Shown in pieces: positions 1 through 10,705 of a DNA stretch of 64,000 nt. Position numbers and translations under genes: made by a program. The notes under the pieces are model-generated. The model saw nothing but the letters and a program-made list of their open reading frames with translations, did no database searches and was not told the origin of the DNA. Source of the stretch: Quercus robur (lineage: Eukaryota; Streptophyta; Magnoliopsida; Fagales; Fagaceae); the NCBI RefSeq assembly GCF_932294415.1, contig NC_065538.1:78505834-78569833 (forward strand). The letters run 5' to 3'. Each line of letters starts with the position of its first letter. Within the stretch, counting starts at the first letter, position 1.

Positions 1-2390
1 ACTGACCCACCATGATGTGAACTGGTGCTATAATCTCCAAAAGTTGAAGGGGAAAATCTTTTACATGAAGTCAAGGGACGAAAGGGTTCAATTAATCCAA
101 TGCCTCCCTGACTCCAATAAGGGATTAAACAAGGATTTCCTTATCGTCTCTGGTGAATGGCACGATGGCAATCCGTGCCCCATAGTAGAAGGAGAACCAG
201 GTGGGGTACTGGGAATGGAAGGGCGATGAGCCTTAACGCCATTCTAATCTGATGTTTTTTGGTAACTAACCATGCATGCGTGTTTTTCTTTTTGTAGATC
301 CACATGCCCACCAACGACATTTTCACTTAGTCAACCGGGCGGACTTGGAGACCGTCTTACAAGCAGCAGTTTTTGTAAATGACGAAGATGGTCAAGTCCG
401 AGCAGCTCACAAAATACTAGGGTACCCTCCTGTTTAGAAGTCATTTGCGGACGCAAGGCACGTGATCAGCGCCAGCCGTCCTTGGCTTCCAAAAATTACC
501 GTGGTTAAGACAGGATTTTCAATCTCCTAGGAACCATCTGTCCCCGAGAACATCCCATCGGGGGGCCCCTCCTCGTCTCATCAAGTAGCAGAGGACGAAG
601 GCGAGCTAGACCGGCTCGAGGAAGGTTTTGGGGTATTTGACCTAGCCCACCAATCCGAGGATCCTCCTAGTGATATAGGTGACCCAACCTTGTCCGAGGC
701 GGAATTGTCATCAGTAGGCACCTCTTCTCAAGCCGAGATGGGACTCAAGAGAAAGCCCCCGACCCCCCTACTCGAACTCCTCGAGGGCCAACCTGGGAAG
801 GATACGCAGGGAACGCCACAACCCCATGCTCCTTCCCCACCACCTCAGCCCCAGATTGTCCAGACTAGGTCATTTTCCACCAGGTCACAGCCACAATCCC
901 CTCGCCCCAAACTTCCTGCTTCCTCCCAACCAGCTCTGCCTCCTCGGCCGGAAGGCACTGATTCAAAGAAAAAGAGGAGCCCCAAGGGCAAGGAAACCAT
1001 GGACGGGGGAAAATCCCAACCTTCTAAGGAGAAGGAGGAGGCTCCACGCACAAAACAACTGAAGATTGGACACCACAGCAAGGGTAAAGAAACTGAAGTC
1101 CAATCCTCTCAAAGCAAGGGAAAGGGGATCGAGGCCCAGTCCTCGCCAAGCGCCTGGCTTCTTGCCCCAATGCTTCACGGGGGTCCGTTACTGGAAACTG
1201 CGTCCATGAGGGACCTTGGAGATGGCGAGGGTGGCTACGTGGCCGATGCACTAGGGAGAACCATGCTACTTCCTACTGACATGGATGGTCTGAGAAAAAT
1301 GAGGATGCAGAAGGTCTTCCTCAGTACTAAGAGGTACTTGGGCATGGTAAGGTTTCTCGAAACCTAAAACTTTATTAATTCTCGCTCCTGGTTTGTCATT
1401 AACCATGCATTTATCTCCCCTGCCAGGCTCTCCAGTCCACCTATAGGATGGAGGAAGAGGTGAACAATAAGAGTAAGGCGGCCAAGAATGAACGCACCAA
1501 GCGCATAACGGCCTCGAAGACTCTCCAAGCCTCTGAGGATGAACTCACCAAGGCCAAGGCTGACCTAACAGTTGCTATCCGTGAAAGAGATAGCGCCTCG
1601 GTGGGCCTAGCTAGCGCCCAAAAACAGGCTAAGGACCAAACAAAGCGTCTACTTGAAGCCAAGGATCAGTTGCAAATAGCTAAAGATCTGATCGAGGGTT
1701 TAAATAAGAAGCTGGCCGCGACCAAGCATGATAAAGGTGTGGCGGAGTATGCCCGTGATGAAGCCCTAAGGGCCAAGTGGGAGGCTGAGTTTGCCAGGAA
1801 TGAGGCTGAGGTTGCCAAGGAAACGGCCGAGGATAATGGTTATAATACGGGGGTAGCTGAAACCCAAGCCACCCTTAAAGCCCAGATTCCGGGAGTATGC
1901 AGGCTTTATTGCTCCCAGGTTTGGGAAGAGGCATTGAAGCAAGCTGGGGTGAATGCTTCATCCGATTTGTGGAAGGCGGAGAACATATTCTACCCTACAG
2001 TCATCCGCGAGGCCACTTCCTCCAGCTCCGTGGCTATGGGTGACCAACCCGAGGAAGGGGTCACTCAGCCGGAAGACTTACAGGTCGGCGGCTCTCCTGG
2101 CAAGATGCTCAAAGAGGGAGAACTTTAGGATGTAATAGAAATATCTCAGCATACAGATCCTGGGGCACCTAAAGAGGTTATTGAGCCCGTGGTTAGCACT
2201 TAAATGCCTAATGCTGAGGAGCCAGCCACACTTGCTCAGCCCCTACAGGCAATTCCCCTTGCTGTGGTCCCCAAGAGTACTGATACTGACCCTGTTCAGC
2301 CTTCCCCAAAAGAGGCTATCCTCCAGGGTGCCAAAGCTGATTCCGCTCCGCCTTCCTAGGACGTTGCCGACGCAAAACTAAAGAAATAGA
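1..2390 (+). pseudogene. Transposon-associated spliced ORF, gypsy-type transposon protein-like, decayed
   Basis: A spliced gene-like unit entering from the left edge. Exon 1 runs to about 198 (GT donor after CCAG). Exon 2 spans about 299-1346 and exon 3 starts at 1427, each bounded by pyrimidine-AG acceptors and GT donors in compatible phase. Exon 2 encodes a short conserved-looking stretch, then a Pro/Ser/Lys-rich low-complexity segment; exon 3 (to the TAG at 2126) is a long Ala/Lys/Glu-rich coiled coil of about 225 residues. In-frame TAG codons near 436, 528 and 2126, after which the frame continues with recognisable charged sequence to about 2390, all fit CAG to TAG decay. The layout resembles the plant 'putative gypsy type transposon' family (N-terminal domain plus coiled coil); that link is from memory. 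It lies antisense to the adjacent LTR and primer site, so I read it as an antisense extra ORF of that element. It is unlikely to be a host gene. Confidence 0.5.
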
Positions 2391-2764
2391 AACCCTGGCT
2401 AGGCTCCGTATTTGTTTTCAGTTTAACGATTAACTTGTCTCTTTTTCATTTTGAAAACTTTGTAATCTATTGGTAGTTTGAACCTGTTGAATATGTATAT
2501 ATGAAATCTTTTTCTTCCTTTTCCTTTTAGTTACTTGTTAGTTGCCCTTGTCGATACTTACTATTGTTTATGAATTTTGAACTAATTTATCTTAACACGT
2601 TTGAATATTTGCGCATGCGATACATTTTAACATCATGTTTCAAAACCCTAGCTTACCCGCACCCGCAGAGCCTTGGACTCATTTCTAACCCTTATTCAAC
2701 GAAGATATAGGCATCATTTTAGATGTCACGTGTAGTTGCTAAGTCCTGCTTAGAGCCCATGTTT
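2391..2764. other. AT-rich spacer between antisense ORF and tandem array
   Basis: AT-rich non-coding stretch inside the LTR element. I see no ORF, no repeat unit and no splice-supported exon here. Confidence 0.4.
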
Positions 2765-4592
2765 CTTTAAAGTAATTGGTTTCCCCATAGGTTTGAGTCC
2801 GAGGACCATGCAATGCCTTGGTTCTGTCCAAAACTTGATTTTGATAAGTAGTTGGTTTCCCCACAGGTTTGAGTCTGAGGACCACACAATACCTTGGTTT
2901 TGTCCAAAACTTGATAAATATTGATAAGTAGTTGGTTTCCCCATAGGTTTGAGTCCGAGGACCATACAATACCTTGGTTCTGTCCAAAACTCAGTTTTTT
3001 CATCTAAGTAGTTGGTTTCCCCATAGGTTTGAGTCCGAGGACCATACAATACCTTGGTTCTGTCCAAAACTCAGTTTTCTCATCTAAGTAGTTGGTTTCC
3101 CCATAGGTTTGAGTCCGAGGACCATACAATACCTTGGTTCTGTCTAAAACTCGGTTTTCTCATCTAAGTAGTTGGTTTCCCCATAGGTTTGAGTCCGAGG
3201 ACCATACAATACCTTGGTTCTGTCCAAAACTCAGTTTTCTCATCTAAGTAGTTGGTTTCTCCATAGGTTTGAGTCCGAGGACCATTCAATACCTTGGTTC
3301 TGTCCAAAACTTAGTTTTCTCATCTAAGTAGTTGGTTTCCCCATAGGTTTGAGTCCGAGGACCATGCAATATCTTGGTTCTGTCCAAAACTCAGTTTTCT
3401 CATCTAAGTAGTTGGTTTCCCCATAGGTTTGAGTCCGAGGACCATACAATACCTTGGTTCTGTCCAAAACTCAGTTTTCTCATCTAAGTAGTTGGTTTCC
3501 CCATAGGTTTGAGTCCGAGGACCATACAATACCTTGGTTCTGTCCAAAACTCAGTTTTCTCATCTAAGTAGTTGGTTTCCCCATAGGTTTGAGTCCGAGG
3601 ACCATGCAATACCTTGGTTCTGTCCAAAACTCGGTTTTCTCATCTAAGTAGTTGGTTTCCCCATAGGTTTGAGTCCAAGGACCATACAATACCTTGGTTC
3701 TGTCTAAAACTCGGTTTTCTCATCTAAGTAGTTGGTTTCCCCATAGGTTTGAGTCCGAGGACTATACAATACCTTGGTTCTGTCCAAAACTCAGTTTTCT
3801 CATCTAAGTAGTTGGTTTCCCCATAGGTTTGAGTCCGAGGACCATGCAATACCTTGGTTCTGTCCAAAACTCGGTTTTCTCATCTAAGTAGTTGGTTTCC
3901 CCATAGGTTTGAGTCCGAGGACCATACAATACCTTGGTTCTGTCCAAAACTCGGTTTTCTCATCTAAGTAGTTGGTTTCCCCATAAGTTTGAGTCCGAGG
4001 ACCATTCAATACCTTGGTTCTGTCCAAAACTCGGTTTTCTCATCTAAGTAGTTGGTTTCCCCATAGGTTTGAGTCCGAGGACCATACAATACCTTGGTTC
4101 TGTCCAAAACTCAGTTTTCTCATCTAAGTAGATGGTTTCCCCATAGGTTTGAGTTCGAGGACCATCAGTACCTTGGTTCTATCCAAAACTCGGTTTTCTC
4201 ATCTAAGTAGTTGGTTTCCGCATAGGTTTGAGTCCGAGGACCATACAGTACCTTGGTTCTGTCTAAAACTCAGTTTTCTCATCTAAGTAGTTGGTTTCCC
4301 CATAGGTTTGAGTCCGAGGACCATACAATACCTTGGTTCTGTCCAAAACTCAGTTTTCTCATCTAAGTAGGTGGTTTCCCTATAGGTTTGAGTCCGAGGA
4401 CCATGCAATACCTTGGTTCTGTCCAAAACTCGATTTTCTCATCTAAGTAGTTGGTTTCCCCATAGGTTTGAGTCCGAGGACCATACAATACCTTGGTTCT
4501 GTCCAAAACTCGATTTTCTCATTTAAGTAGTTGGTTTCCCCATAGGTTTGAGTCCGAGGACCATGCAATACCTTGGTTCTGTCCAAAACTCA
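2765..4592. repeat. 80-bp tandem repeat array, 23 copies
   Basis: Twenty-three head-to-tail copies of an 80-bp unit containing GTTGGTTTCCCCATAGG and, later, GAGTCCGAGGACCA. Unit starts fall at about 2775, 2851 and 2931, then every 80 bp from 3011 to 4131, with one 79-bp unit before 4210 and regular spacing to 4530. The first two or three units are the most diverged and the middle ones almost identical, as expected from recent unequal exchange. The array lies between the primer site of the LTR element and its antisense ORF. Short ORFs inside it are periodic by-products of the repeat and are not genes. Confidence 0.93.
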
Positions 4593-4822
4593 ATTATGGC
4601 ATGGGAAATAACCCCTCAGCTATGGCATGGGGCCTTGGTTTTAGGGGGATTGGCTCCTCGGCCGAGCCCCTAGAACCATCCATGCGATTGACGCTACATA
4701 GCGCAGCCCCTAGTCAAGAATCATAGCCCCTAATGGAATCCTACGCTAGAACACTATAACCGGCTGTTAGAAATGACAAGGGAACTGTCTCGACCTATCG
4801 TCTATGCCAACACACAAGCTTT
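4593..4822 (-). other. 5' leader of the minus-strand LTR element
   Basis: About 230 bp between the last tandem repeat unit and the primer-binding site. No ORF; on the minus strand it is the leader that follows the PBS. Confidence 0.4.
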
Positions 4823-4840
4823 CCCACAGACGGCGCCAAT
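4823..4840 (-). promoter_or_regulatory. Primer-binding site, tRNA-Asp type
   Basis: On the minus strand the bases next to the LTR read TGGCGCCGTCTGTGGGA after a two-base AT spacer. The first nine to ten bases complement the 3' end of plant tRNA-Asp, and this is a common PBS form in plant Ty3/gypsy elements. Its position makes 4841-5540 a 5' LTR and puts the element body to the left, on the minus strand. Confidence 0.75.
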
Positions 4841-5540
4841 TGTAAGGACACGATTTGTAACGACCCGTAACAGTGTTGGGTTCGTACGTAAAAGGCCCAA
4901 ACAATATCATTTGTAGAGCGTGGGTTTGAAAGGCTAGGCCTTGGTCGCCAAACGGTGGGTTTTTCGTGATATCCATACATGGTTAAGTCGTCTTCGCCCT
5001 AGGAGTCTTCCTCTTAGAGGCGGGCTGGGAGGCTCTGGTTTTTGGCCATTTTTCCCAGCCCCCACTTTGTGCACTAACTTTTACATTATATAGTCCTTCT
5101 TGGTTGATCCTAGCCCTCCACTCGTTGGTCAGGCAGGTGCTTACTTCTGTACCTGTCCCATCAGCTGTCCCTTCTTACTTTCTATTAGTTGCGAGGATCA
5201 AAGTTATACCATCCAAGCGTCTTTTCTCATTAATATGATCAGGACGTTGGCCGGTGCATTTAATGCGGAGGGGATGTATTTTCTTTAAACCTATTTTGCA
5301 CCGTACCTCCACGTGGGCCCTATTCCACTCACATCCCCTTCAGAGGACTATTTGGGGATGACCTTCACTAAGACGTTGCTCTTCTCATCAAAATCTTGGA
5401 GTGCCGAGGATAGGGTCGTCCACAGCTGTTCCCCTTAACTCCTCGGCCTTTGATCACTCGTCCTCGGCACACTACCTCCTCGGCACGGGCCCTAAGCCCG
5501 GATAGAGCGTAGGCCGGATCATAAGCTCCCCGGCCCTACA
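4841..5540 (-). mobile_element. 5' LTR of a Ty3/gypsy-type retrotransposon
   Basis: A 700-bp segment with TG...CA ends on either strand: TGTAAGGACACG at the left, CGGCCCTACA at the right. It is followed directly on its left by the PBS and contains a minus-strand TATA box. On the minus strand U3 is about 450-480 bp and R+U5 about 220 bp. The partner LTR lies outside the window, so the end call rests on terminal dinucleotides, PBS and promoter placement. A TA microsatellite abuts the outer end and hides any target duplication. Confidence 0.72.
5085..5093 (-). promoter_or_regulatory. LTR TATA box
   Basis: Minus strand CTATATAAT, about 450 bp into the LTR from its outer end, where an LTR promoter is expected. 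Transcription would start near 5060 and run left through the PBS and the tandem array. Confidence 0.5.
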
Positions 5541-5563
5541 TATATATATATATATATATATAT
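5541..5563. repeat. TA microsatellite
   Basis: About eleven TA units directly against the outer end of the LTR. Confidence 0.9.
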
Positions 5564-5820
5564 CTGCCGTATATAAAAAAAATATATATGGTTAATTTGT
5601 TCATAAGATATAATCAATGTTAAATGTTAATAGTATAAAAAGGAAACGTGCTTATTAATAAGTTTCTATTTTCATTCTTAATTGTTTCATAAGATCTTTA
5701 CTGAGATATTCATTGTTTATAGTAGGTTGCTTCGGAGCTATATTTGATATGCGATCATTATGCTTATAATTTCCACAAGCATGTCAACGTCGTGGTCTGT
5801 TGTGACGGGTTCTAGATAAC

Positions 5821-5920
5821 TAGACATGGCAAAACGAGCGGGTCGGGTCGGGTCAATCGGTTGGCGGGTCAATCGGGTTGCGGGTCGGGTCATGTCGGGT
5901 TGACCCGTATTTTTCGAACA

Positions 5921-5966
<46 letters not shown>

Positions 5967-7166
5967 AATTACAAAAACAAATCAATGACAATCTATTTAG
6001 AAAGAATGAATAAAATCAGTTAAGCAAATGAATTGCACTTAATGCCACTTGTTAATATCCTTCTAATTCTGACAGTTTTGACTTTTGAGCATAACAAAAA
6101 TTATTTATAGTCATAAATTCATAATGGAAAAAGTCTTCAATGTTAATAGTTCACTGCCATAATGCATATAATTACAAGTTTACAACTTCAAAAAGAGATA
6201 GATCTTAAAACAAATAAAAAAAAATAAGCCAGCAAAGTAGCAAGTTATCAGTCTTCTTAAGTGCACATGTTCCTATTGCATTTAAAATAATAGTAAAGTT
6301 AGATTATTTAGAAAGATAAACTAAACAAAAAAATATTTAAAAATAAACATAACTTATTAAGTAAAGAAAAATAAGTAAATATTTTATAAAAATTACACCT
6401 CAATCTCAATCTACTCAGTGTTGGTAGCAGATTCAGCACTGCAAATATTCATACTTGTAAATTGTAGCTCAAGTTGACCAATTTCGTCAGCATCTATTCT
6501 AGAATACAATATTTTAATATAACTTAATGTACCATGAAAGCAAATTAATAAAGAATTAAAATTGTATAATTATGACTAAAAAAAAAAAATAAATTACCTT
6601 TAAATCCATATAGCTAACTTTTAGTACATAACGTAGCTAGCAAGAGAACTTAGAGAAGTAGAGGAAGTGAGGAACTCAACTTTCAGGTTTCACTTTTCAG
6701 GTTTGTTTGTATAATTGTATTGTGTTTGTGCATTTTGTGCTTTGGCCGAGTGATGGACTACAGCTAGCAAGCTTTGAATGAGTTTTTTTTTTTTTTTTAA
6801 TGGTTGTGGCAGCCTTGGCCAGTTGGCCCTTGACCCTTGTCACTTGTGTAGTGACTTGTCTTGTCTACTGTTAAGCACAGTAGCATTGATGGTGTGATAA
6901 ATATTGAATATATTATTATTAGTTTTGGTACTTTGTGCTTTATGCACATAGTATCAAAACGTAATTAAAAAAAATTTAGTGAATTTTTTTTAACGGGTCG
7001 GGTCACGGGTTATCCGGGTCGGGTCGGGTTGACCCGCAAAAAAATCGGGTTGGGTTACGGATCAACCCGCTTTTTACTTCGGATCAAAAAAATCGGGTTC
7101 AGGTTAGGTATTTTTCGGGTCGGATCGGGTCGGGTCAGAATTTTCTGACCCGTATTGCCATGTCTA
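5821..7166. mobile_element. Non-autonomous hAT-type DNA transposon
   Basis: A 1346-bp element with a perfect 12-bp terminal inverted repeat TAGACATGGCAA, flanked by a perfect 8-bp target duplication TAGATAAC (5813-5820 and 7167-7174). An 8-bp duplication is the hAT signature. Both ends carry dense subterminal GGGTC/GGGTT motifs (about 5838-5908 and 6993-7150), the usual arrangement of hAT transposase-binding repeats. The middle is AT-rich with a poly-T run at about 5924-5964 and no transposase ORF, so it would need enzyme from elsewhere. Confidence 0.9.
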
Positions 7167-7174
7167 TAGATAAC

Positions 7175-8330
7175 GTTGGCTTTGAGAGATTTTTGTACAT
7201 TATATACCACCTCCCGTTTTAAAAGTAGGATCTCGTCCATTTTCTATTCAGTGGACATCAGTTTTAATTATTCTGTGCTTCTAATATGTTATATATTGTA
7301 GCATCCAAGAATTACCATTATACAGGGAAATTGGAATCATTCTTATACTATAGCTTTTCTTTTGGCCCATAAAAATCTATCTTCTACTAGGACACACAAG
7401 GAAAGGTATTCCCTCAAGTCCCATTTCTTATACTCTAATTTTAGATTATGCTCATCTTTTGAAACAGGCACTTGCTTCCGTATCCATGCGAACCTCGAAT
7501 CACACTGTTATTAACAACATTGGAAATAATTCTTTGTTAAGCCTTTTTTCAAGATTATTTGGGTGGACTTAATTTATGGGCTTGCCTTGTGTGATCTTGC
7601 CTGGTGTGATCTTTACTTTTGATGTCTCCGACGACACATACCTACCCTGTTCATGCTCCAACTAGTAAAGGGAGACGTGCACAACTCTAACTGAGTAGTT
7701 AATATAATCTATAATGATATCAGTTAATCTAAAAGTTTAAGTCAATGTATTTGGGCTAATTATGTTATATTAATCACTCACGTTTCTCATTATTATTCAA
7801 TAGAACTTCACTTACACCTGTATATCTAGTAGTCTCCCCTTCAGGTGTGAGTCATCGCTTCTCTTTAGGTCTTGAACAAGTCCGACTAGCTCTCCACTTT
7901 CACATGTTTGGGTGTCAACTTGTTATTGAATTATATCAGTTATATATGAGACCACCATATGTACTTGTGAAAAATGAAATTGTTGTGCACCAATTAGAAA
8001 TTAACACTTAGGGAAGTTATGAAATTGGATACTAACTTGGGTGTGTCTTTGGAGTATTCAAAAACAAAATCTGTGTTTGTCAAGTCACAATTTTAGTTTC
8101 TTTACTGTTTATGCGTAAAACTATGTAAAGTAAAAGTTCTTTAACCATTTTCCAAATGAGATAAAATCTACATTGCGCACGATGGAAAACACATTTATTT
8201 TTTTACAAAAGTTATATTACCACAAACTAAATCATAATTTTTATAATAATTATTCAAATGTTTGATTATGAGTAGTTTGTTCATGTGAAAATAACAAGCA
8301 TCTAGCATCTAGTAATAGTCTACTACATAA
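7175..8330. other. Intergenic region upstream of CRK-A
   Basis: AT-rich, with no ORF above background. Parts (around 7920-8160) resemble the sequence upstream of CRK-B near 46050-46400, for example the CCACCATATG and ATGAAATTG stretches, so it belongs to the duplicated CRK upstream block. Confidence 0.4.
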
Positions 8331-8628
8331 GGTAATTGTATCAAAAGTTGTAACTTTGTTTGAGGTACTAGAAATACTTTTTTTTTTTTTTTTTTTCATT
8401 ACTATTCACTCACGTCTTCGTCAACCGTGCATTATTCGGTTCAAAGCTTTGAATGGGTCAATGGATGAAAGTATAGAAAGGTAATTGTATCAAAAGTTGT
8501 AACTTTGTTTGAGGTACTAGAAATACTTTTTTTTTTTTTTTTTTCATTACTATTCACTCACGTCTTCGTCAACCGTGCATTATTCGGTTCAAAGCTTTGA
8601 ATTGGTCAATGGATGAAAGTATAGAACA
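8331..8628 (+). repeat. 149-bp tandem duplication in the CRK-A promoter
   Basis: Two adjacent, nearly identical copies (8331-8479 and 8480-8628), each with a poly-T run, an ACGT-core motif (CACGTC) and a GGTCAA hexamer (8456-8461 and 8604-8609), which is a TTGACC W-box on the minus strand. W-boxes bind WRKY factors, and CRK genes are known to respond to pathogens and salicylate; regulation of this gene is inferred. The second copy ends about 60 bp before the CRK-A start codon. Confidence 0.88.
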
Positions 8629-8690
8629 GGAAAGATGTAGATGTATATTGCTAGACTAAAATATCTCCAAACTACAACTGCAGAGGAATA

Positions 8691-9518
8691 ATGAAAGTGA
8701 ACTGTTCGAAACCACTGCTATTATTCTATTTAGCTGTAATTCATCTTGTTATTCCCACGGCTGCCCAATACTGTTATGACACCGGTAACTACACCAGTAA
8801 CAGTACCTACAGGGCAAACCTCAATACCCTCCTGGCCTCCACGTATTCCAACACCGAAATCGCTTATGGGTTTTACAATTTCTCTGCTGGTGAATCTCCC
8901 GACAAAGTAAACGCGATTGTACTCTGCAGAGGAGACGTTTCGACCGATGTATGCCGTACTTGTATCAATGAGTCAAGTAGCACCCTATTGCAGTCTTGTC
9001 CAAACCAAAAGGAGGCAATAATTTGGGCTGAGAAATGTGTACTTCGATACTCGCACAGATCCATATTTAATATGTTGGATACTGACCCTTTATTAGGCTA
9101 TTACAACATAGGAGATGTTCCAGACGTAGAAGCTTTCAACAAGGTGCTAAGACCCTTGTTAGATAGCCTAAGAAACCGTACTGCATCAGGAAACTCTACT
9201 CACAAGTTTGCTCTACAGAGTGTGCCTGTCCCAAACTTCGAAACCATATATGCACTACTGGAGTGCACCCCTGATTTGAGCAGACTGGATTGCAACAACT
9301 GCTTGTCTCAGGTTCAGGTTTATATACCACAATGTTGTAATGGAAAGCAGGGAGGGAGATTTGTAACACCCAGTTGTGATATAAGGTATGAGATATACTC
9401 TTTTTATGACCCTGCAGCCGAGCCACCACCATCACCACTGCCACCACCACCTCCGCCACTAGTCCCATCTGCTGCATCCCCACCACCAGAATTGCCTACA
9501 ACTACACAAGGTATATAA
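8691..9518 (+). CDS. CRK-A: DUF26 receptor-like kinase ectodomain, exon 1 only
   Basis: Exon 1 of a cysteine-rich receptor-like kinase. Residues 1-26 form a signal peptide ending ...PTAAQ. Two Gnk2/DUF26 domains follow, the first with C79-x8-C88-x2-C91 and the second with the same spacing in CTPDLSRLDCNNC, then a proline-rich tail. The start ATG was chosen because the same context (GCAGAGGAA...ATGAAA) precedes CRK-C. The exon ends at 9510 with an AAG|GTATAT donor in phase 1, exactly as in CRK-C; reading through the donor gives Gly-Ile-stop, a 275-aa product. No transmembrane or kinase exon follows on this strand before 15.6 kb, so the locus is either a truncated receptor or a source of a secreted two-DUF26 (CRRSP-like) protein. 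The exon has no frameshift or internal stop. Confidence 0.8.
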   Translation: MKVNCSKPLLLFYLAVIHLVIPTAAQYCYDTGNYTSNSTYRANLNTLLASTYSNTEIAYGFYNFSAGESPDKVNAIVLCRGDVSTDVCRTCINESSSTLLQSCPNQKEAIIWAEKCVLRYSHRSIFNMLDTDPLLGYYNIGDVPDVEAFNKVLRPLLDSLRNRTASGNSTHKFALQSVPVPNFETIYALLECTPDLSRLDCNNCLSQVQVYIPQCCNGKQGGRFVTPSCDIRYEIYSFYDPAAEPPPSPLPPPPPPLVPSAASPPPELPTTTQGI

Positions 9519-10665
9519 GCACTGATGTTTCATGACTTAAAACTTAGAAGTTAACTTATTTTCTTGGTTTAATTATCTATTTTTCGATTTGTATAATTGT
9601 CTTACAAACCTGTATCCGGTGGAATAATTGTACTACAAAACCGAAAAACTACTAGTAATTGTTTGTTTCTTAAGACAGCTTTTGTTGGTAAATTATTAAT
9701 CACAATTTTTTACTGAAATAATTACGAGCTTTAATTAGATGAAATTTTTAGAAGTTTGGATACAAGAACAAACGATTAGTAGTAGTTTTTTGGTTTTGGA
9801 TAATTCCAAATTGGTTCCTACTTGTCCTATTAAGCATCCTGCACGAGTTTGTCCAGTTATTTTGAATATGACCATACTCATGACCTCACTTGATCGTATT
9901 TCTTGTTTCAAAGGCAAAGGGTATTGATTTTCTCACGTTGTCTTTATACACTATTTCTATATATGTGTTATCATATGTTAAATGTAAACACATTTTTTTA
10001 AAATGTTGAGACTTGAGACCTATTGTGAAAATACGGATATCGTATATATTACGGAGTATGAAACAATAATTTTTCAAAAACTCATTCACCAAAGATTAAG
10101 TTGAACGAAGATCACTTTTTTAATATTTGCTCGGTGGAAGTCCATCTGGTCTGGAAGAAAATAGCCCACTGGGTGGGGGCGGTGCCTCCCCACTTTACAA
10201 TGTGTGTGTAGTTTTTTTTTTTTTTGAAAAAGCACTCACCACTTTATAACTTCTGCGCTATAGAAACCCTGTAAGGCGTTAGAAAATATGAACCTCTAGA
10301 ATCCGTCCAGCAAAGACATTCTTTAGTTTTGCGGTCTGTCCTCGGGCACTCACACCTCAATCAGCCTTCCTAAGTACATTAAAAATTAGATATTACTTTT
10401 CTTTTTCTTTTTTTTAAGTACATTAAAAATTACGTCCATTTGCGCATTAAAGCGTTCAAAAGCATTTAGTATGAACCGTGAACTCCGCCAATGACTTAAC
10501 TGGTTTAATGGTACCTAGACTAAAATTTTTCAAATCAGAGAGAAAATACAAGACAAAACTATATTGCTAGTTCTTTTAGCTTCAAAAAGTCAATATTACC
10601 CATTATTTTTCTATTAACCAACACATCTTTCTTTAATATTAATATTTTTTTTCTTATCAAAAACA

Positions 10666-10705
<40 letters not shown>

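Noticed and set aside
2739..3067. Three overlapping minus-strand ORFs of 78-105 residues inside the tandem array
   Set aside because: Their residues repeat with the 80-bp unit in shifting frames, and the other 20 units do not keep a frame. By-product of the repeat.
2765..4592. CRISPR-like array of regular repeats
   Set aside because: Units are contiguous 80-bp tandems without unique spacers, in plant nuclear DNA inside an LTR element.
5738..5968. Lys-rich minus-strand ORF
   Set aside because: Translation of a poly-T run and GGGTC repeats within the hAT element.
5830..7150. Telomere-like repeats (GGGTC, GGGTT)
   Set aside because: Not the plant TTTAGGG unit; they sit only at the ends of a bounded hAT element.
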